DNA of 64,000 bases from Dehalobacterium formicoaceticum (GCF_002224645.1 NZ_CP022121.1:434001-498000), one strand, 5' to 3'; positions 27,308 through 37,155 are shown, counted from the stretch's first letter. Numbers and translations: made by a program. The notes: generated from the sequence alone by a model not told the origin.

Positions 27308-27347
27308 TAATCTTATATTTAAAAGCCATCTATTCCTCCCTAAACAT

Positions 27348-27388
27348 TAAAAAACGCCTGTATTAGGGGCGGTCAGATAGGGATTTAT
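27348..27388 (+). other. Left attachment junction (attL-like)
   Basis: The host half is AAAAACGCCTGTA, and the element half holds GGGGCGGTCAG and ATAGGGATTTA. The element half resembles the inverted right junction base for base over most of 24 positions. The shared crossover is probably the TA at 27361-27362. Confidence 0.72.
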
Positions 27389-27397
27389 AATTCCTGA

Positions 27398-27438
27398 AAA
27401 ATTCGGCATAGTCGTTGATATTAGGCTATGCCGTTTTT
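27398..27438 (-). terminator. Bidirectional terminator at the island's left edge
   Basis: CGGCATAG (27404-27411) pairs with CTATGCCG (27425-27432). T runs follow on both strands, so it can end the recombinase transcript from the right and also stop read-through from the LCP gene. Confidence 0.75.
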
Positions 27439-27442
27439 TCGT

Positions 27443-29152
<1,710 letters not shown>

Positions 29153-29356
29153 CTACCTTGAAGAAGTCGAGTTGATTTCCGTGGGTTTATATGAACTATC
29201 TGATAACTTTGAAAGGCTTTTTGCGTTGACTGTAATCAGTCGTTTCAGCTTGGAATAGGCACTTTCCTTTGCTGAATCACTTACTCGTGATTCCACCACA
29301 TAGACCGTACCTCCGATATCGGATTTGGTTGTGCGGCTGTTACTTTGATTCTCCAT
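29153..29356 (-). CDS. TnpW-like small protein
   Basis: The 67-residue protein lies directly upstream of the recombinase. Its core, IGGTVYVVESRVSDSAKESAYSKLKRLI, resembles the small TnpW-family proteins encoded beside large serine recombinases in clostridial transposons. Function is unknown; a recombination directionality or regulatory role is a guess. The ATG at 29356 has AGGAGGTCACG in front, whereas the longer frame (to 29395) has no such site. Confidence 0.68.
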   Translation of the reverse strand: MENQSNSRTTKSDIGGTVYVVESRVSDSAKESAYSKLKRLITVNAKSLSKLSDSSYKPTEINSTSSR

Positions 29357-29431
29357 ATCGTGACCTCCTGTCCGATGTTTTGAAGGAACTGGCACTGAGC
29401 AGAATTGATGACTCAGTGCCTAATTTATTAT

Positions 29432-30331
29432 TTAAGCTTTTATTTGTAATATTTTTAGAGCATCCGGTTGAATTAGCTTGCCATCCAATCTTTCGTAAGC
29501 AGAAAAGCCAATTTGCCCCTGCAATGCATATAACTCACTTAATTTTTTTATTGTTATTGGTTGACGTTCAATCAGCCAGTAGTATGATAAATCTCCAAAT
29601 ACAATGCTTTTTGCTCCTGCTGATACTGTAGGCATATATGGAGAGGTAACTACAGGCTTTCCGAAGATGGTGTTATCTGAAGGATTCCACAGATAACTGC
29701 CGCTTGTATCCTTAAGGGTTCTAAGAAGCATAGCTGTATTATCGTGCATAATAAACACAGCGTTATTTCGGTATTCATCTTTTAATGAAAAGTACAGAGA
29801 GATGATCTCATCAAAAGAGATGGTACTATTGTCTGCTGTAGTTACATCTGCGTCTGCCGTAAGGATACCTGTTGGCTGAGTTGTGCCATTTCCATTAAGC
29901 AATGCATTTTCCTCAGCCTTACCAAAACGCTTCGCAAAATCACCCATCAGATATTTTTCAAGATTAAAGTTCATATCGGTGACGAATGAGCGGTTTAGCT
30001 TGACAAGAGATGCCAGCTTATATGATTTCACCAGAAACTGTGTAAATGTATCGGCACTTTCGGGGATTGGATCTCCGTCTTCAACCCAATCTGCTGTACC
30101 CGTTGAGGATACCGCTTGAATTTTACCTTCTGCAGAAGATAGATTGATAACAGTAGCAAATCTGCGGAATATATTTTCCTTTGCCAAAGTAGTGTTAAAG
30201 CCTTCTCTGAACTCATCTGGTGCGACATAGGCTCCTACATTATCAAAGCCCTCACTTAGATTTTGATTATTTTCTTCTTTTCCTTTCATAACATTCCAAA
30301 ACGCTCTATTATAAGTTGTTGATGTTGCCAT
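29432..30331 (-). CDS. HK97-type phage major capsid protein
   Basis: The 299-residue protein matches the HK97 capsid fold family in order: VAPDEFREGFNTTLAKENIFRR, WVEDGDPIPESADTFTQF, AEENALLNGNGTTQPTGIL, and a C-terminal FGDLSYYWLIERQPITI region. The usual N-terminal delta (scaffold) domain is nearly absent. No portal, terminase, protease or tail gene lies nearby, so it cannot make a virion by itself. It may be a relic or a capsid kept by a satellite-like element. A good ribosome site (TAGGAGG) precedes the ATG. Confidence 0.92.
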   Translation of the reverse strand: MATSTTYNRAFWNVMKGKEENNQNLSEGFDNVGAYVAPDEFREGFNTTLAKENIFRRFATVINLSSAEGKIQAVSSTGTADWVEDGDPIPESADTFTQFLVKSYKLASLVKLNRSFVTDMNFNLEKYLMGDFAKRFGKAEENALLNGNGTTQPTGILTADADVTTADNSTISFDEIISLYFSLKDEYRNNAVFIMHDNTAMLLRTLKDTSGSYLWNPSDNTIFGKPVVTSPYMPTVSAGAKSIVFGDLSYYWLIERQPITIKKLSELYALQGQIGFSAYERLDGKLIQPDALKILQIKA

Positions 30332-30504
30332 AATCGTTTACCTCCTAAATTAAAATGGATTGTGGGGTATATACCCCGTTTGAAACCGCGTTTTTTTACG
30401 CGTTGCCCCACGCCCGTTGTCCAGATGAAAAGGTGTGGAGATTTGACCTCCCCTAGGGGGACATGGAGTTGTATCCAGTGGTTTTAGTGGTTTTAGTGGT
30501 TTTA

Positions 30505-30600
30505 AGCTTTGTAGCAAGATGTAGCAGGTAAAAACTAAACTCTCTATACGAGAGCGATTTTTTATATAACCTGTTTTTCTTGCTACAAGCTGCTACACTG
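30505..30600. repeat. Inverted repeats between capsid and primase genes
   Basis: TGTAGCAAGATGTAGCAGG near 30510 is answered by CTTGCTACAAGCTGCTACA near 30580, so two 8-9-bp motifs occur on both sides in inverted form. A short CTCTATACGAGAG hairpin lies between. Three GGTTTTAGT units precede it. The region may be a regulatory site or replication origin for the primase. Confidence 0.5.
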
Positions 30601-30603
30601 TGT

Positions 30604-32928
30604 TTAAATAAGAAAAAATTCTTCTTCCGTCAGCTTGTATCCGATTAGCATTGTGGTCATTCCACCACCAGAACGTGGTCGTTTCCGTTCTACACGAGCG
30701 ATAGCTGTTAATGCCTGTTTAAAGTTTCTTGCATTCTCCGAATAACATCCATTGGCACTGCACCAACGCTGATACCGGGCATACACTTCGGATGTCCGCA
30801 CCTCACTATTAGGACTTTCCTCCAAGGCATCCTCGAAAAATAATGCTATTTTATCGCTGTCACGCTTATAAGCCTCCGTTGCTGTCTTAACGGAATCAGG
30901 TAAAGTCAAGCTTTCTTTCTTTAACAGCTGATAGCCTTCAATTAGCCAGTTGAGGATAGCACTTTGATTCTTTGGTTTGGCGAATTCGCGTTTTAAGTTT
31001 TTATCCTGCTCGCTTTCATCAAAGTGTCGTTCAAAAGGGATGATCACTACTCTGCCACTGGAAAACAGCGTCATATCCGTAATAACGGGCAGATAATTGG
31101 TGTTGATATACAGCTTAAACTTTGGAGAAAAGTCAAAAGAATTCTCATGTAGAAACCTTGCGTTGATGGTGTCACCACCCGTCATGCTTTTTACCTGTGC
31201 AGCATTTAGGACAAGTCCTCTGCTAGGTTCGGAGATATTCACAAAGCGTACTCCTGCAAGCCGGGCAATATCTTCACTTGGACTTGAACTGTTATTGTTC
31301 TTTTTCAGACTGATAGTCTCTGGCCTTGCGGTACAGCCATAACTGCCCAATACCTTAAGAACGCTCTCACATAGCGTACCTTTACCGTTTCGAGTTGTAG
31401 CACCATAGAGAACAAACAGGCATTCATACCGAGTGTCTCCGCTGATACTGTAGCCAAAGGCTTTTTGGAGGAATTTTGCCTTTTCCTCATCTCCGCTCAT
31501 AATCTCATGAATAAATCTATCCCATCGCTTACTTTTTGCTTCTGGGTCATATTTAACACCAGATATCTTTGTGAGTCTGTCCTCGCTGTTGTGGGGTTGA
31601 AAATCCATGGATGTTAAAAACAAGGTTCCATTGGAACAGTTGAGCACCTGCGGGTCTTGGTCAAATTCAGCCATTGATATGGGGTATACGCTCTGTGCAT
31701 CCTTAAGTACCGTTTCTCGGTATCTTCTTGACTGCCACTTTCGGCAATAGTCAATGTATGCCTTTCTTTGATGTTCATCCTGAATAGTCAAAGCATAGGT
31801 TAGCAGTTGATTAGCCAATGATTTACACATTTCCATTACTTTTAGATTACCGATATCAGGAATCCAAATGCCATTCTCATAGCAAAACCACATCTTCCTT
31901 TCAGGAACAAAGCGGGCAAAAGGTTTATAATAATCAGCAAACAGCCTGCTTGCCCCAATATCCGTCCAAGGGTAGCGACCGTTACTCTCAGGCTTAAAGT
32001 CAGTAAGAGAACATTCACCAAAATCCTCTGTAGCTGATGAACGCTTACCACCTGGCTTGTATATTTCAGTAGCATTTGCGATAGCTTTTTCTATGGTTAT
32101 CATTCCATAAGTACTGCCGGACTGTGGTCTATTCCATTTATCCCGCATTAGGCCGCTCTGCCGGAAAAGTCTGTCCATCTGCCCAATATCCCTGCCACAC
32201 CAAAATGCCAGCATACCGCAAAGTGCCAAATCAGCTTCACTGGCAGAAGCATAGCCTGATGTATCCCCCTGCCATAATGCTTTGAACCTTTCTCCATTTG
32301 CCGATTTTAAACCCTTCTCAATAACAGACTTGTCAGACAGATAGGATTGACTTTCTGTATCCAGAAGTTGCTTCACAGGGGTAGGACGCAGCATATACTT
32401 GTCTAGTATCATCTGTAGCTCATACGATTTCTCCGCTATATCACCATCTGCAAACATATTTCCCGTTACGGTAACAAAGCGGTTTGTTGCTCCAGCCACA
32501 TAGACCTCAACTCCCAGCTTTCTGTTGTTGATATAGTATTTTGTTTTGTCAAAGTTAAAGCCTGTGGCCTTAAAGAAAATATGAAGCCCTCTCCCAGATG
32601 GACTGTGTTCCATATAGCAACCACTAAAAGCCTCTACAATACTTTGGGCAATAGGTTTAAGCTTACCGCTGCTATCAAAGCAATCATCTAAGTCGATAAC
32701 ACAAATGTCATTACCTACCAAAAATCCCATACCGTCATAATCACTTATAGTAGCTATCGCCGAACTAAAATCTTTAAATGTACCACGTTGATTTGGTTTT
32801 GCCCTTTTTCTCGTTACTGGGTTATAGGGAACTTTGGTCTTTTTACCACTTCGCTCTTCATATTTCCAACAGCAAAACTGTGGCTTATCTTTAAGCATCT
32901 GCGGCAAGTTATCATATTGTGTTTTCAG
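30604..32928 (-). CDS. Primase/helicase of phage P4/D5 type
   Basis: The 774-residue protein combines an N-terminal archaeo-eukaryotic primase (VCVIDLDD-like segment ICVIDLDDCF and SPSGRGLHIFFKATG, about 10-165), a linker, and a D5_N/SF3 helicase (about 300-700) with Walker A GATTRNGKGT. It would start and drive replication of the excised island. The best start is a CTG at 32928: AAGGAGGTG lies 6 bases upstream and a stop codon is directly before it. TTG (32907) and ATG (32898) codons downstream have no such site. Confidence 0.9.
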   Translation of the reverse strand: MKTQYDNLPQMLKDKPQFCCWKYEERSGKKTKVPYNPVTRKRAKPNQRGTFKDFSSAIATISDYDGMGFLVGNDICVIDLDDCFDSSGKLKPIAQSIVEAFSGCYMEHSPSGRGLHIFFKATGFNFDKTKYYINNRKLGVEVYVAGATNRFVTVTGNMFADGDIAEKSYELQMILDKYMLRPTPVKQLLDTESQSYLSDKSVIEKGLKSANGERFKALWQGDTSGYASASEADLALCGMLAFWCGRDIGQMDRLFRQSGLMRDKWNRPQSGSTYGMITIEKAIANATEIYKPGGKRSSATEDFGECSLTDFKPESNGRYPWTDIGASRLFADYYKPFARFVPERKMWFCYENGIWIPDIGNLKVMEMCKSLANQLLTYALTIQDEHQRKAYIDYCRKWQSRRYRETVLKDAQSVYPISMAEFDQDPQVLNCSNGTLFLTSMDFQPHNSEDRLTKISGVKYDPEAKSKRWDRFIHEIMSGDEEKAKFLQKAFGYSISGDTRYECLFVLYGATTRNGKGTLCESVLKVLGSYGCTARPETISLKKNNNSSSPSEDIARLAGVRFVNISEPSRGLVLNAAQVKSMTGGDTINARFLHENSFDFSPKFKLYINTNYLPVITDMTLFSSGRVVIIPFERHFDESEQDKNLKREFAKPKNQSAILNWLIEGYQLLKKESLTLPDSVKTATEAYKRDSDKIALFFEDALEESPNSEVRTSEVYARYQRWCSANGCYSENARNFKQALTAIARVERKRPRSGGGMTTMLIGYKLTEEEFFLI

Positions 32929-33490
32929 TTATTTCACCTCCTTGCCTTTTATAAATGACCCGAAACGCTACTGTTCCAGAGGGTTTGCCTTGTTTGACAC
33001 AACCTCGTTATCTTACAAGGATTACGCTCGGAATTATCGTCATGGCATATTCTGCTTGAAGTATCTCTTGCATTTCGGGGTATTCAGTTGTCAAGGAGCA
33101 GTGAGAGAAAAACTATGCTTTTATTGGGGGATTATTTTTCCTCTCACCTTATAGCCTTGGTAGAGCACATTAGTTGAGGATTTTCTAAAAATATTTTTCT
33201 TCCTCATTCATAAGCGAAGAATTCTATTGATTCGAACCCCTAAAATAAAAAAACAGCTTGTCTTTTTTCTAAGGTAAAGACGGCTGTAATGCTTATGCTT
33301 TTGCTCGAATTTGAGCGAAAGTGGTATTAAATTTAAGAAGGCTGAATGCTGTAGTTTTGGATTTTTCAATTAGACTTTCCGACTTTTTTGTCTAAAAGTC
33401 TTGATTTGAACCCCTTTGATTAAATGCATAAATTAAAATTGTGATTAAAACAGATGAAAAATAATGTGAGATTAATTTTCCCTCATGTTT
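32929..33490. other. Gene-poor stretch upstream of the primase with terminator-like hairpin and short direct repeats
   Basis: No convincing gene is seen. The AAGGAGGTG of the primase is at its left edge. A minus-strand terminator-like hairpin lies at about 33247-33287 (ACAGC/GCTGT plus GTCTTT/AAAGAC, then seven T). Two 15-base near-identical sequences, TTGATTCGAACCCCT (33227-33241) and TTGATTTGAACCCCT (33402-33416), resemble the T-arm end of a tRNA but no tRNA can be folded around them. Confidence 0.5.
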
Positions 33491-33491
33491 T

Positions 33492-33780
33492 AAGGCAGAT
33501 GGGTCCTTTGATATTGAACGGTTTAAGGAATTTTTAAGTGATAAGATTGCTGTCACAGGAGAGGGTTATGAACTCAAGTTTTTGGGTAAAAACTATGCTC
33601 GATTGCTAGCTTCAATTGATACTACAACATTTGTTATGGCAGACGAGGAACATAACTCAAAACCAGAAAATATGAACAGTGAAAATATCTACATAAGTGG
33701 AGATAATCTTGATGGTTAAAGCATCTCTTGAAGTCATATTCACGTCAAGTTAAATGTATTTATATTGATATAATTTTGCA
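33492..33780 (+). pseudogene. Fragment of a type III-like adenine-specific DNA methyltransferase (Mod)
   Basis: A frame from 33492 to 33719 encodes FDIERFKEFLSDKIAVTGEG and, near its end, NSENIYISGDNLDG. After a one-base shift homology goes on as LKHLLKSYSRQVKCIYID. The joined order (ENIYISGDNLDALKHL..Y..KVKCIYIDPPYNTG) is that of type III Mod proteins just before the DPPY motif, where this copy breaks off. The catalytic motif and the rest are missing, so it is dead. Confidence 0.82.
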
Positions 33781-33847
33781 GAGATTGATACAAATTAATT
33801 ACATTGTGCTTAGGGGCGTGGAAACTCAAAAAGGGGTGTGCAGGGTA

Positions 33848-33875
33848 AAAGTCGAGAAATCTCGGCTATTTTTTT
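33848..33875 (+). terminator. Terminator upstream of the Mrp-type operon
   Basis: A six-pair stem (GTCGAG with CTCGGC, including one G-T pair) with an AAAT loop is followed by TATTTTTTTG. It insulates the next promoter from upstream transcription. Confidence 0.65.
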
Positions 33876-33897
33876 GTGTAAAAAAGGGAAGAGGTTA

Positions 33898-33925
33898 TTG
33901 ACATATGCCATAAAAGGGGTATAAT
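33898..33925 (+). promoter_or_regulatory. Strong sigma-A promoter of the Mrp/NifX operon
   Basis: A perfect TTGACA (33898-33903) and a perfect TATAAT (33920-33925) are 16 bases apart. It lies 44 bases before the start codon of the first gene of the operon and is one of the best promoter matches in the window. Confidence 0.85.
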
Positions 33926-33943
33926 AAGAATAGATGGCATATG
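33902..33943. promoter_or_regulatory. Operator: inverted repeat flanking the -10 box
   Basis: CATATGCCAT (33902-33911) and ATGGCATATG (33934-33943) form a perfect 10-bp inverted repeat 22 bases apart. One arm overlaps the -35 box and the other the likely transcription start. A repressor binding both arms would cover the promoter. The DUF134 HTH protein encoded second in the operon is the obvious candidate. Confidence 0.75.
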
Positions 33944-33969
33944 CCGGAAACTAAAAGGAGGTGAAAAAC

Positions 33970-34248
33970 ATGCCGAGAAGAGACGGAACCGGTCCAATGG
34001 GTGCGGGATCAATGACTGGAAGAGGATTAGGGCTTTGCACAGGTGCTAATGCAGTTAAGTACGGAGCTGGTCTCGGAATGGGATTAGGTCTTGGACTTGC
34101 TTGCAGACGTGGTTTCGGTCGTGGCTTTGGTAGAGGATTTGCATTTAACCATACCTCCTCAAAAACACAAAAAGAGCTGCTGAACGAACAGAAAACCATT
34201 TTGCAGGATCGACTCGAAGTTATTGATAAGCAATTGGAGAACCTATAA
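33970..34248 (+). CDS. DUF5320-like glycine/arginine-rich small protein
   Basis: The 92-residue protein starts MPRRDGTGPMGAGSMTGRGLG, the mark of DUF5320 proteins found beside Mrp and NifX genes in anaerobes. The first 60 residues are a Gly/Arg/Met-rich low-complexity region with two Cys; the last 30 are a predicted coiled coil (KTQKELLNEQKTILQDRLEV). Function is unknown. The ATG at 33970 has AAGGAGG at the right distance; a GTG at 33961 would overlap it. Confidence 0.85.
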   Translation: MPRRDGTGPMGAGSMTGRGLGLCTGANAVKYGAGLGMGLGLGLACRRGFGRGFGRGFAFNHTSSKTQKELLNEQKTILQDRLEVIDKQLENL

Positions 34249-34253
34249 TGAGC

Positions 34254-34291
34254 ATCAGAAATAACCGGAGGACGCTCTGGTTATTTCTGAT
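34254..34291 (+). repeat. Perfect 13-bp hairpin between the first two operon genes
   Basis: ATCAGAAATAACC (34254-34266) pairs fully with GGTTATTTCTGAT (34279-34291) around a 12-base loop. No T run follows, so it is not a simple terminator. It may set mRNA processing or stability, giving more of the first small protein. Confidence 0.75.
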
Positions 34292-34311
34292 TAGAATGGA
34301 GGTGATGAATT

Positions 34312-34689
34312 ATGGCGAGACCGATGAAGTGGAGAAAAGTTTGCTGTTTGCCTGAAAGTAATAGATTTGGGCCTCTTGATTCACCTGCCGACGCAGAAAA
34401 CCATGTAAATATGACTGTTGACGAATATGAAACCATAAGACTTATCGACTTGGAAGGCTTCACTCAAGAAGAGTGCGCCAAGCAAATGAATATTGCTCGT
34501 AGCACCGTTCAAGGCATTTATATCGAGGCCAGAAAAAAGCTGGCTGAATCTTTAGTAAATGGAAAGGTGCTTTTGATTGAGGGTGGCGAATACCGGCTTT
34601 GCAAAGGATTAGGGAATGGTTGTGGTCGTGGCTGTCATAGGCATAGGCGTGGAGGGCGCTTTACTGTTGATGAGGATAGAGGTGGTTGA
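34312..34689 (+). CDS. DUF134/UPF0251 family helix-turn-helix protein
   Basis: The 125-residue protein begins [21 protein letters not shown] and has the UPF0251 core [19 protein letters not shown], followed by a sigma-70 region 4-like HTH ([20 protein letters not shown]). The C-terminal tail is rich in Cys, His and Arg ([12 protein letters not shown]), so it may sense metal or an Fe-S cluster. It is probably the local transcription regulator. AATGGAGGTGATG precedes the ATG. Confidence 0.92.
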   Translation: MARPMKWRKVCCLPESNRFGPLDSPADAENHVNMTVDEYETIRLIDLEGFTQEECAKQMNIARSTVQGIYIEARKKLAESLVNGKVLLIEGGEYRLCKGLGNGCGRGCHRHRRGGRFTVDEDRGG

Positions 34690-35096
34690 TCATATATTCA
34701 GAAAAAGTAATCGAGCATTTTATGTGTCCGCAAAATGCCCATAGTATGCCCGATGCAGATGCTGAAGGAAGCTACGGTGATCCTTCCTGCGGAGATTATC
34801 TGACCGTTTATTTAAAGGTGAAAGATAACCGCATAGAAGAAATCAGCTATCTTGTATTTGGTTGTTGTGCTTCAATTGCAACATCCAGTATGACATCGGT
34901 ATTAGCAAAGGGTAAAACCTTAGAGGAAGCATTGAATATTACGGAAGAAGATATTATCCAGGCTTTAGATGGACTTCCTGAAAATAAGGTTCATTGCTCA
35001 AATTTAGGTGTGAGTGCGCTACGCAGCGCAATTGAGAATTATTTAAACAAAAATAGAACGGAGGATTCTTATGAAAATAGCAATTCCAGTAGATGA
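34686..35096 (+). CDS. IscU/NifU-like iron-sulfur cluster scaffold protein
   Basis: The 136-residue protein has the scaffold fold with all three cluster-binding cysteines: [28 protein letters not shown] and [14 protein letters not shown]. The Asp beside the first Cys is also kept. It would build [2Fe-2S] or [4Fe-4S] clusters. The start is a TTG overlapping the TGA of the previous gene (TTGA), with GAGG and AGAGGTGG upstream, so translation is coupled. The last part overlaps the next gene by 26 bases. Confidence 0.9.
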   Translation: MIIYSEKVIEHFMCPQNAHSMPDADAEGSYGDPSCGDYLTVYLKVKDNRIEEISYLVFGCCASIATSSMTSVLAKGKTLEEALNITEEDIIQALDGLPENKVHCSNLGVSALRSAIENYLNKNRTEDSYENSNSSR

Positions 35097-35439
35097 GAAA
35101 ACTTTGGAGTCGAATGTATGTGTATCCTTTGGACGTACTCCCTATTTTCTTATTTATGATGTAGAAACTAAGGAAAGTATATTTATTGACAACAGTGCGG
35201 CAACAAGCACAGGAGGTGCCGGGATTAAAGCTGCACAAATAATAGTAGATAACAAAGCAAGTGCTTTACTCACTCCCCGCTTAGGTGCAAATGCTGCTGA
35301 CGTGCTAAAACCCGCTGAAATCAAAATCTATAAAACGGCAACTACTTCAGCCAAAAATAATATTGATGCTTTTATCGATGGGAAATTACCTTTGTTGGAT
35401 GAATTTCATGCCGGATTTCACGGGCACGGGGGCAATTAA
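35071..35439 (+). CDS. NifX/NifB-family cofactor-binding protein
   Basis: The 122-residue protein is a dinitrogenase iron-molybdenum cofactor domain protein: [36 protein letters not shown], and GAGIKAAQIIVDNKASALLT. Family members (NifX, NafY, the tail of NifB) bind Fe-S or Fe-Mo cofactor precursors. The His/Gly tail FHAGFHGHGGN could bind metal. The ATG has CGGAGG upstream. No nitrogenase genes are in the window, so nitrogen fixation is not implied. Confidence 0.92.
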   Translation: MKIAIPVDEKTLESNVCVSFGRTPYFLIYDVETKESIFIDNSAATSTGGAGIKAAQIIVDNKASALLTPRLGANAADVLKPAEIKIYKTATTSAKNNIDAFIDGKLPLLDEFHAGFHGHGGN

Positions 35440-35440
35440 T

Positions 35441-36298
35441 ATGAGAATAGCTGTGCTAAGCGGCAAGGGCGGCACAGGAAAAACACTGGTATCGGTGAAT
35501 TTAGCAGCGATAGCGAAAGCATCCACATATATAGACTGTGATGTAGAAGAGCCGAATGGACATCTGTTTTTTAAGCCTGAAGGAATTCAAGAAGAAGAAA
35601 TATCAGTAAAGATTCCAGAAGTTGATCATGAGTTATGCAATGGATGTCGAAAGTGCGTTGATTTTTGCAACTTTAACGCCCTTGCCTATATTAAAAACAA
35701 ACTGATTGTCTTTGACGATGTGTGCCACTCCTGCGGTGGCTGTATCTTGGTTTGTCCTGCAAGGGCACTATCAGAGAAAGCAAAGGTTATTGGCAAAATT
35801 AAAAAAGGTGTTTCTGGCGAAGTGGCGGTATGGACAGGAGTATTGAACACCGGTGAAGCTACGGGTATTCCTATCATAAAAAAGCTACTTGAGAAAAGTT
35901 CGGAAGTAAATAAGCAGACATTTATCGACTGTCCACCAGGAAGCGCTTGTATCGTGATGGAGAGCATCAAAGATGCGGACTATTGCATACTGGTGGCTGA
36001 GCCGACATTGTTTGGTGTTCATAACCTCAATATGGTATACGATCTGGTCAAGTTATTTAATAAGCCATTTGGGGTGCTTCTTAACAAATGTTTGGAAGGA
36101 GAAAATCCTGCTGAGAAGTTTTGCTTGGAAAAAAATATCAAGATTTTAGGCAGGATTCCATTTGACAATGAACTTGGAACCTTGAACTCAAATGCGGAAA
36201 TCGCCGTTAATAAAAATGAGGAATACCGGGAATTGTTTTCTTCTCTGCTTAACAATGTGACAAAGGAGGTGCAGCATGAAACAACTACTAATCCTTAG
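35441..36298 (+). CDS. MinD-superfamily ATPase with inserted 2[4Fe-4S] ferredoxin domain (first copy)
   Basis: The 285-residue protein begins MRIAVLSGKGGTGKTLVSVN, a deviant Walker A typical of MinD/NifH-like ATPases. From about 60 to 115 it has a ferredoxin insert with two four-Cys motifs (CNGCRKCVDFC and CHSCGGCILVCP), then a Walker-type DCPPGSAC. It is thought to use ATP to move electrons or clusters. The ATG at 35441 directly follows the nifX-like gene, with a GGGGG site; upstream in-frame codons belong to that gene's region. It overlaps the second copy by 23 bases. Confidence 0.93.
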   Translation: MRIAVLSGKGGTGKTLVSVNLAAIAKASTYIDCDVEEPNGHLFFKPEGIQEEEISVKIPEVDHELCNGCRKCVDFCNFNALAYIKNKLIVFDDVCHSCGGCILVCPARALSEKAKVIGKIKKGVSGEVAVWTGVLNTGEATGIPIIKKLLEKSSEVNKQTFIDCPPGSACIVMESIKDADYCILVAEPTLFGVHNLNMVYDLVKLFNKPFGVLLNKCLEGENPAEKFCLEKNIKILGRIPFDNELGTLNSNAEIAVNKNEEYRELFSSLLNNVTKEVQHETTTNP

Positions 36299-37151
36299 CG
36301 GTAAAGGCGGCACCGGAAAAACGACAATAGCAAGTGCGTTTATAAAGCTTGCTGATGCCAAAGCATATGCGGATTGTGATGTAGATGCGCCTAACCTGCA
36401 CCTCATTACCGGATGGAGTGTTAAACCTGCAAAAAAAGATTATTATGGGCTACCAAAAGCAGTGATAGATCCGGAACTTTGCATTAAATGCGATCAGTGT
36501 AGGCAAAACTGCCGATTTGATGCTATTTCAATAGATGAAAAATACAAAGTGGATCATTTCGCATGTGAAGGCTGCGGCGTTTGTGAGTATGTTTGTCCTG
36601 TGGAAGCGATAACTATGAAACCGGCAGTGGCCGGGGAATTGATGCTGTATTCTGATGGAGAAAAAGTTTTTTCAACAGCGCAACTAAAAATGGGCAGTGG
36701 TACCTCCGGAATGCTTGTAACTGAGGTGAAAAAGCAAATGAAGGCTGCGGCAGCCGATGCGGAACTTGCCATTATTGATGGATCTCCCGGAATAGGCTGT
36801 CCTGTCATCGCATCACTTAGTGGTGTGGATATGGTTTTGATAGTCGCAGAACCTTCTATATCAGGTATCAGCGATATGGAGCGCATTATAAATACAGCAG
36901 CGAAATTCGGGACGAAGACAGCGGTATGTATCAACAAATATGATACCAGCATTGAAAACACAGAAAAGATTGAACGGTTTTGTAAAAAACAAGGGCTGCC
37001 TTTTATCGGTAGGATACCTTTCGACTCCAATGCCGTGAAAGCGATTAATAATGGTCAAACCGTTGTAGATATAGACTGCATATCGGGGACGGCGGTTAAA
37101 GAGGTTTATCACAAAACAATGAATCTACTCTTTGAAAAAGGTGGTGGCTAA
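36276..37151 (+). CDS. MinD-superfamily ATPase with inserted 2[4Fe-4S] ferredoxin domain (second copy)
   Basis: The 291-residue paralogue of the previous protein has MKQLLILSGKGGTGKTTIAS, DCDVDAPNLHLI, a ferredoxin insert (CIKCDQCRQNCRFDAI, CEGCGVCEYVCPVEAI) and DGSPGIGCPVIASLSG. The two copies probably form a heterodimer, since they are always tandem in this type of cluster and their translation is coupled by overlap. AAAGGAGGTG precedes its ATG. Confidence 0.93.
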   Translation: MKQLLILSGKGGTGKTTIASAFIKLADAKAYADCDVDAPNLHLITGWSVKPAKKDYYGLPKAVIDPELCIKCDQCRQNCRFDAISIDEKYKVDHFACEGCGVCEYVCPVEAITMKPAVAGELMLYSDGEKVFSTAQLKMGSGTSGMLVTEVKKQMKAAAADAELAIIDGSPGIGCPVIASLSGVDMVLIVAEPSISGISDMERIINTAAKFGTKTAVCINKYDTSIENTEKIERFCKKQGLPFIGRIPFDSNAVKAINNGQTVVDIDCISGTAVKEVYHKTMNLLFEKGGG

Positions 37152-37155
37152 AGTC

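Noticed and set aside
33227-33241. A tRNA gene
   Set aside because: Only a T-arm-like sequence is present; no acceptor stem, D arm or anticodon arm can be drawn.
33951-34199. An 82-codon minus-strand frame rich in Pro
   Set aside because: It is antisense to the Gly/Arg-rich DUF5320 gene and has no ribosome binding site.
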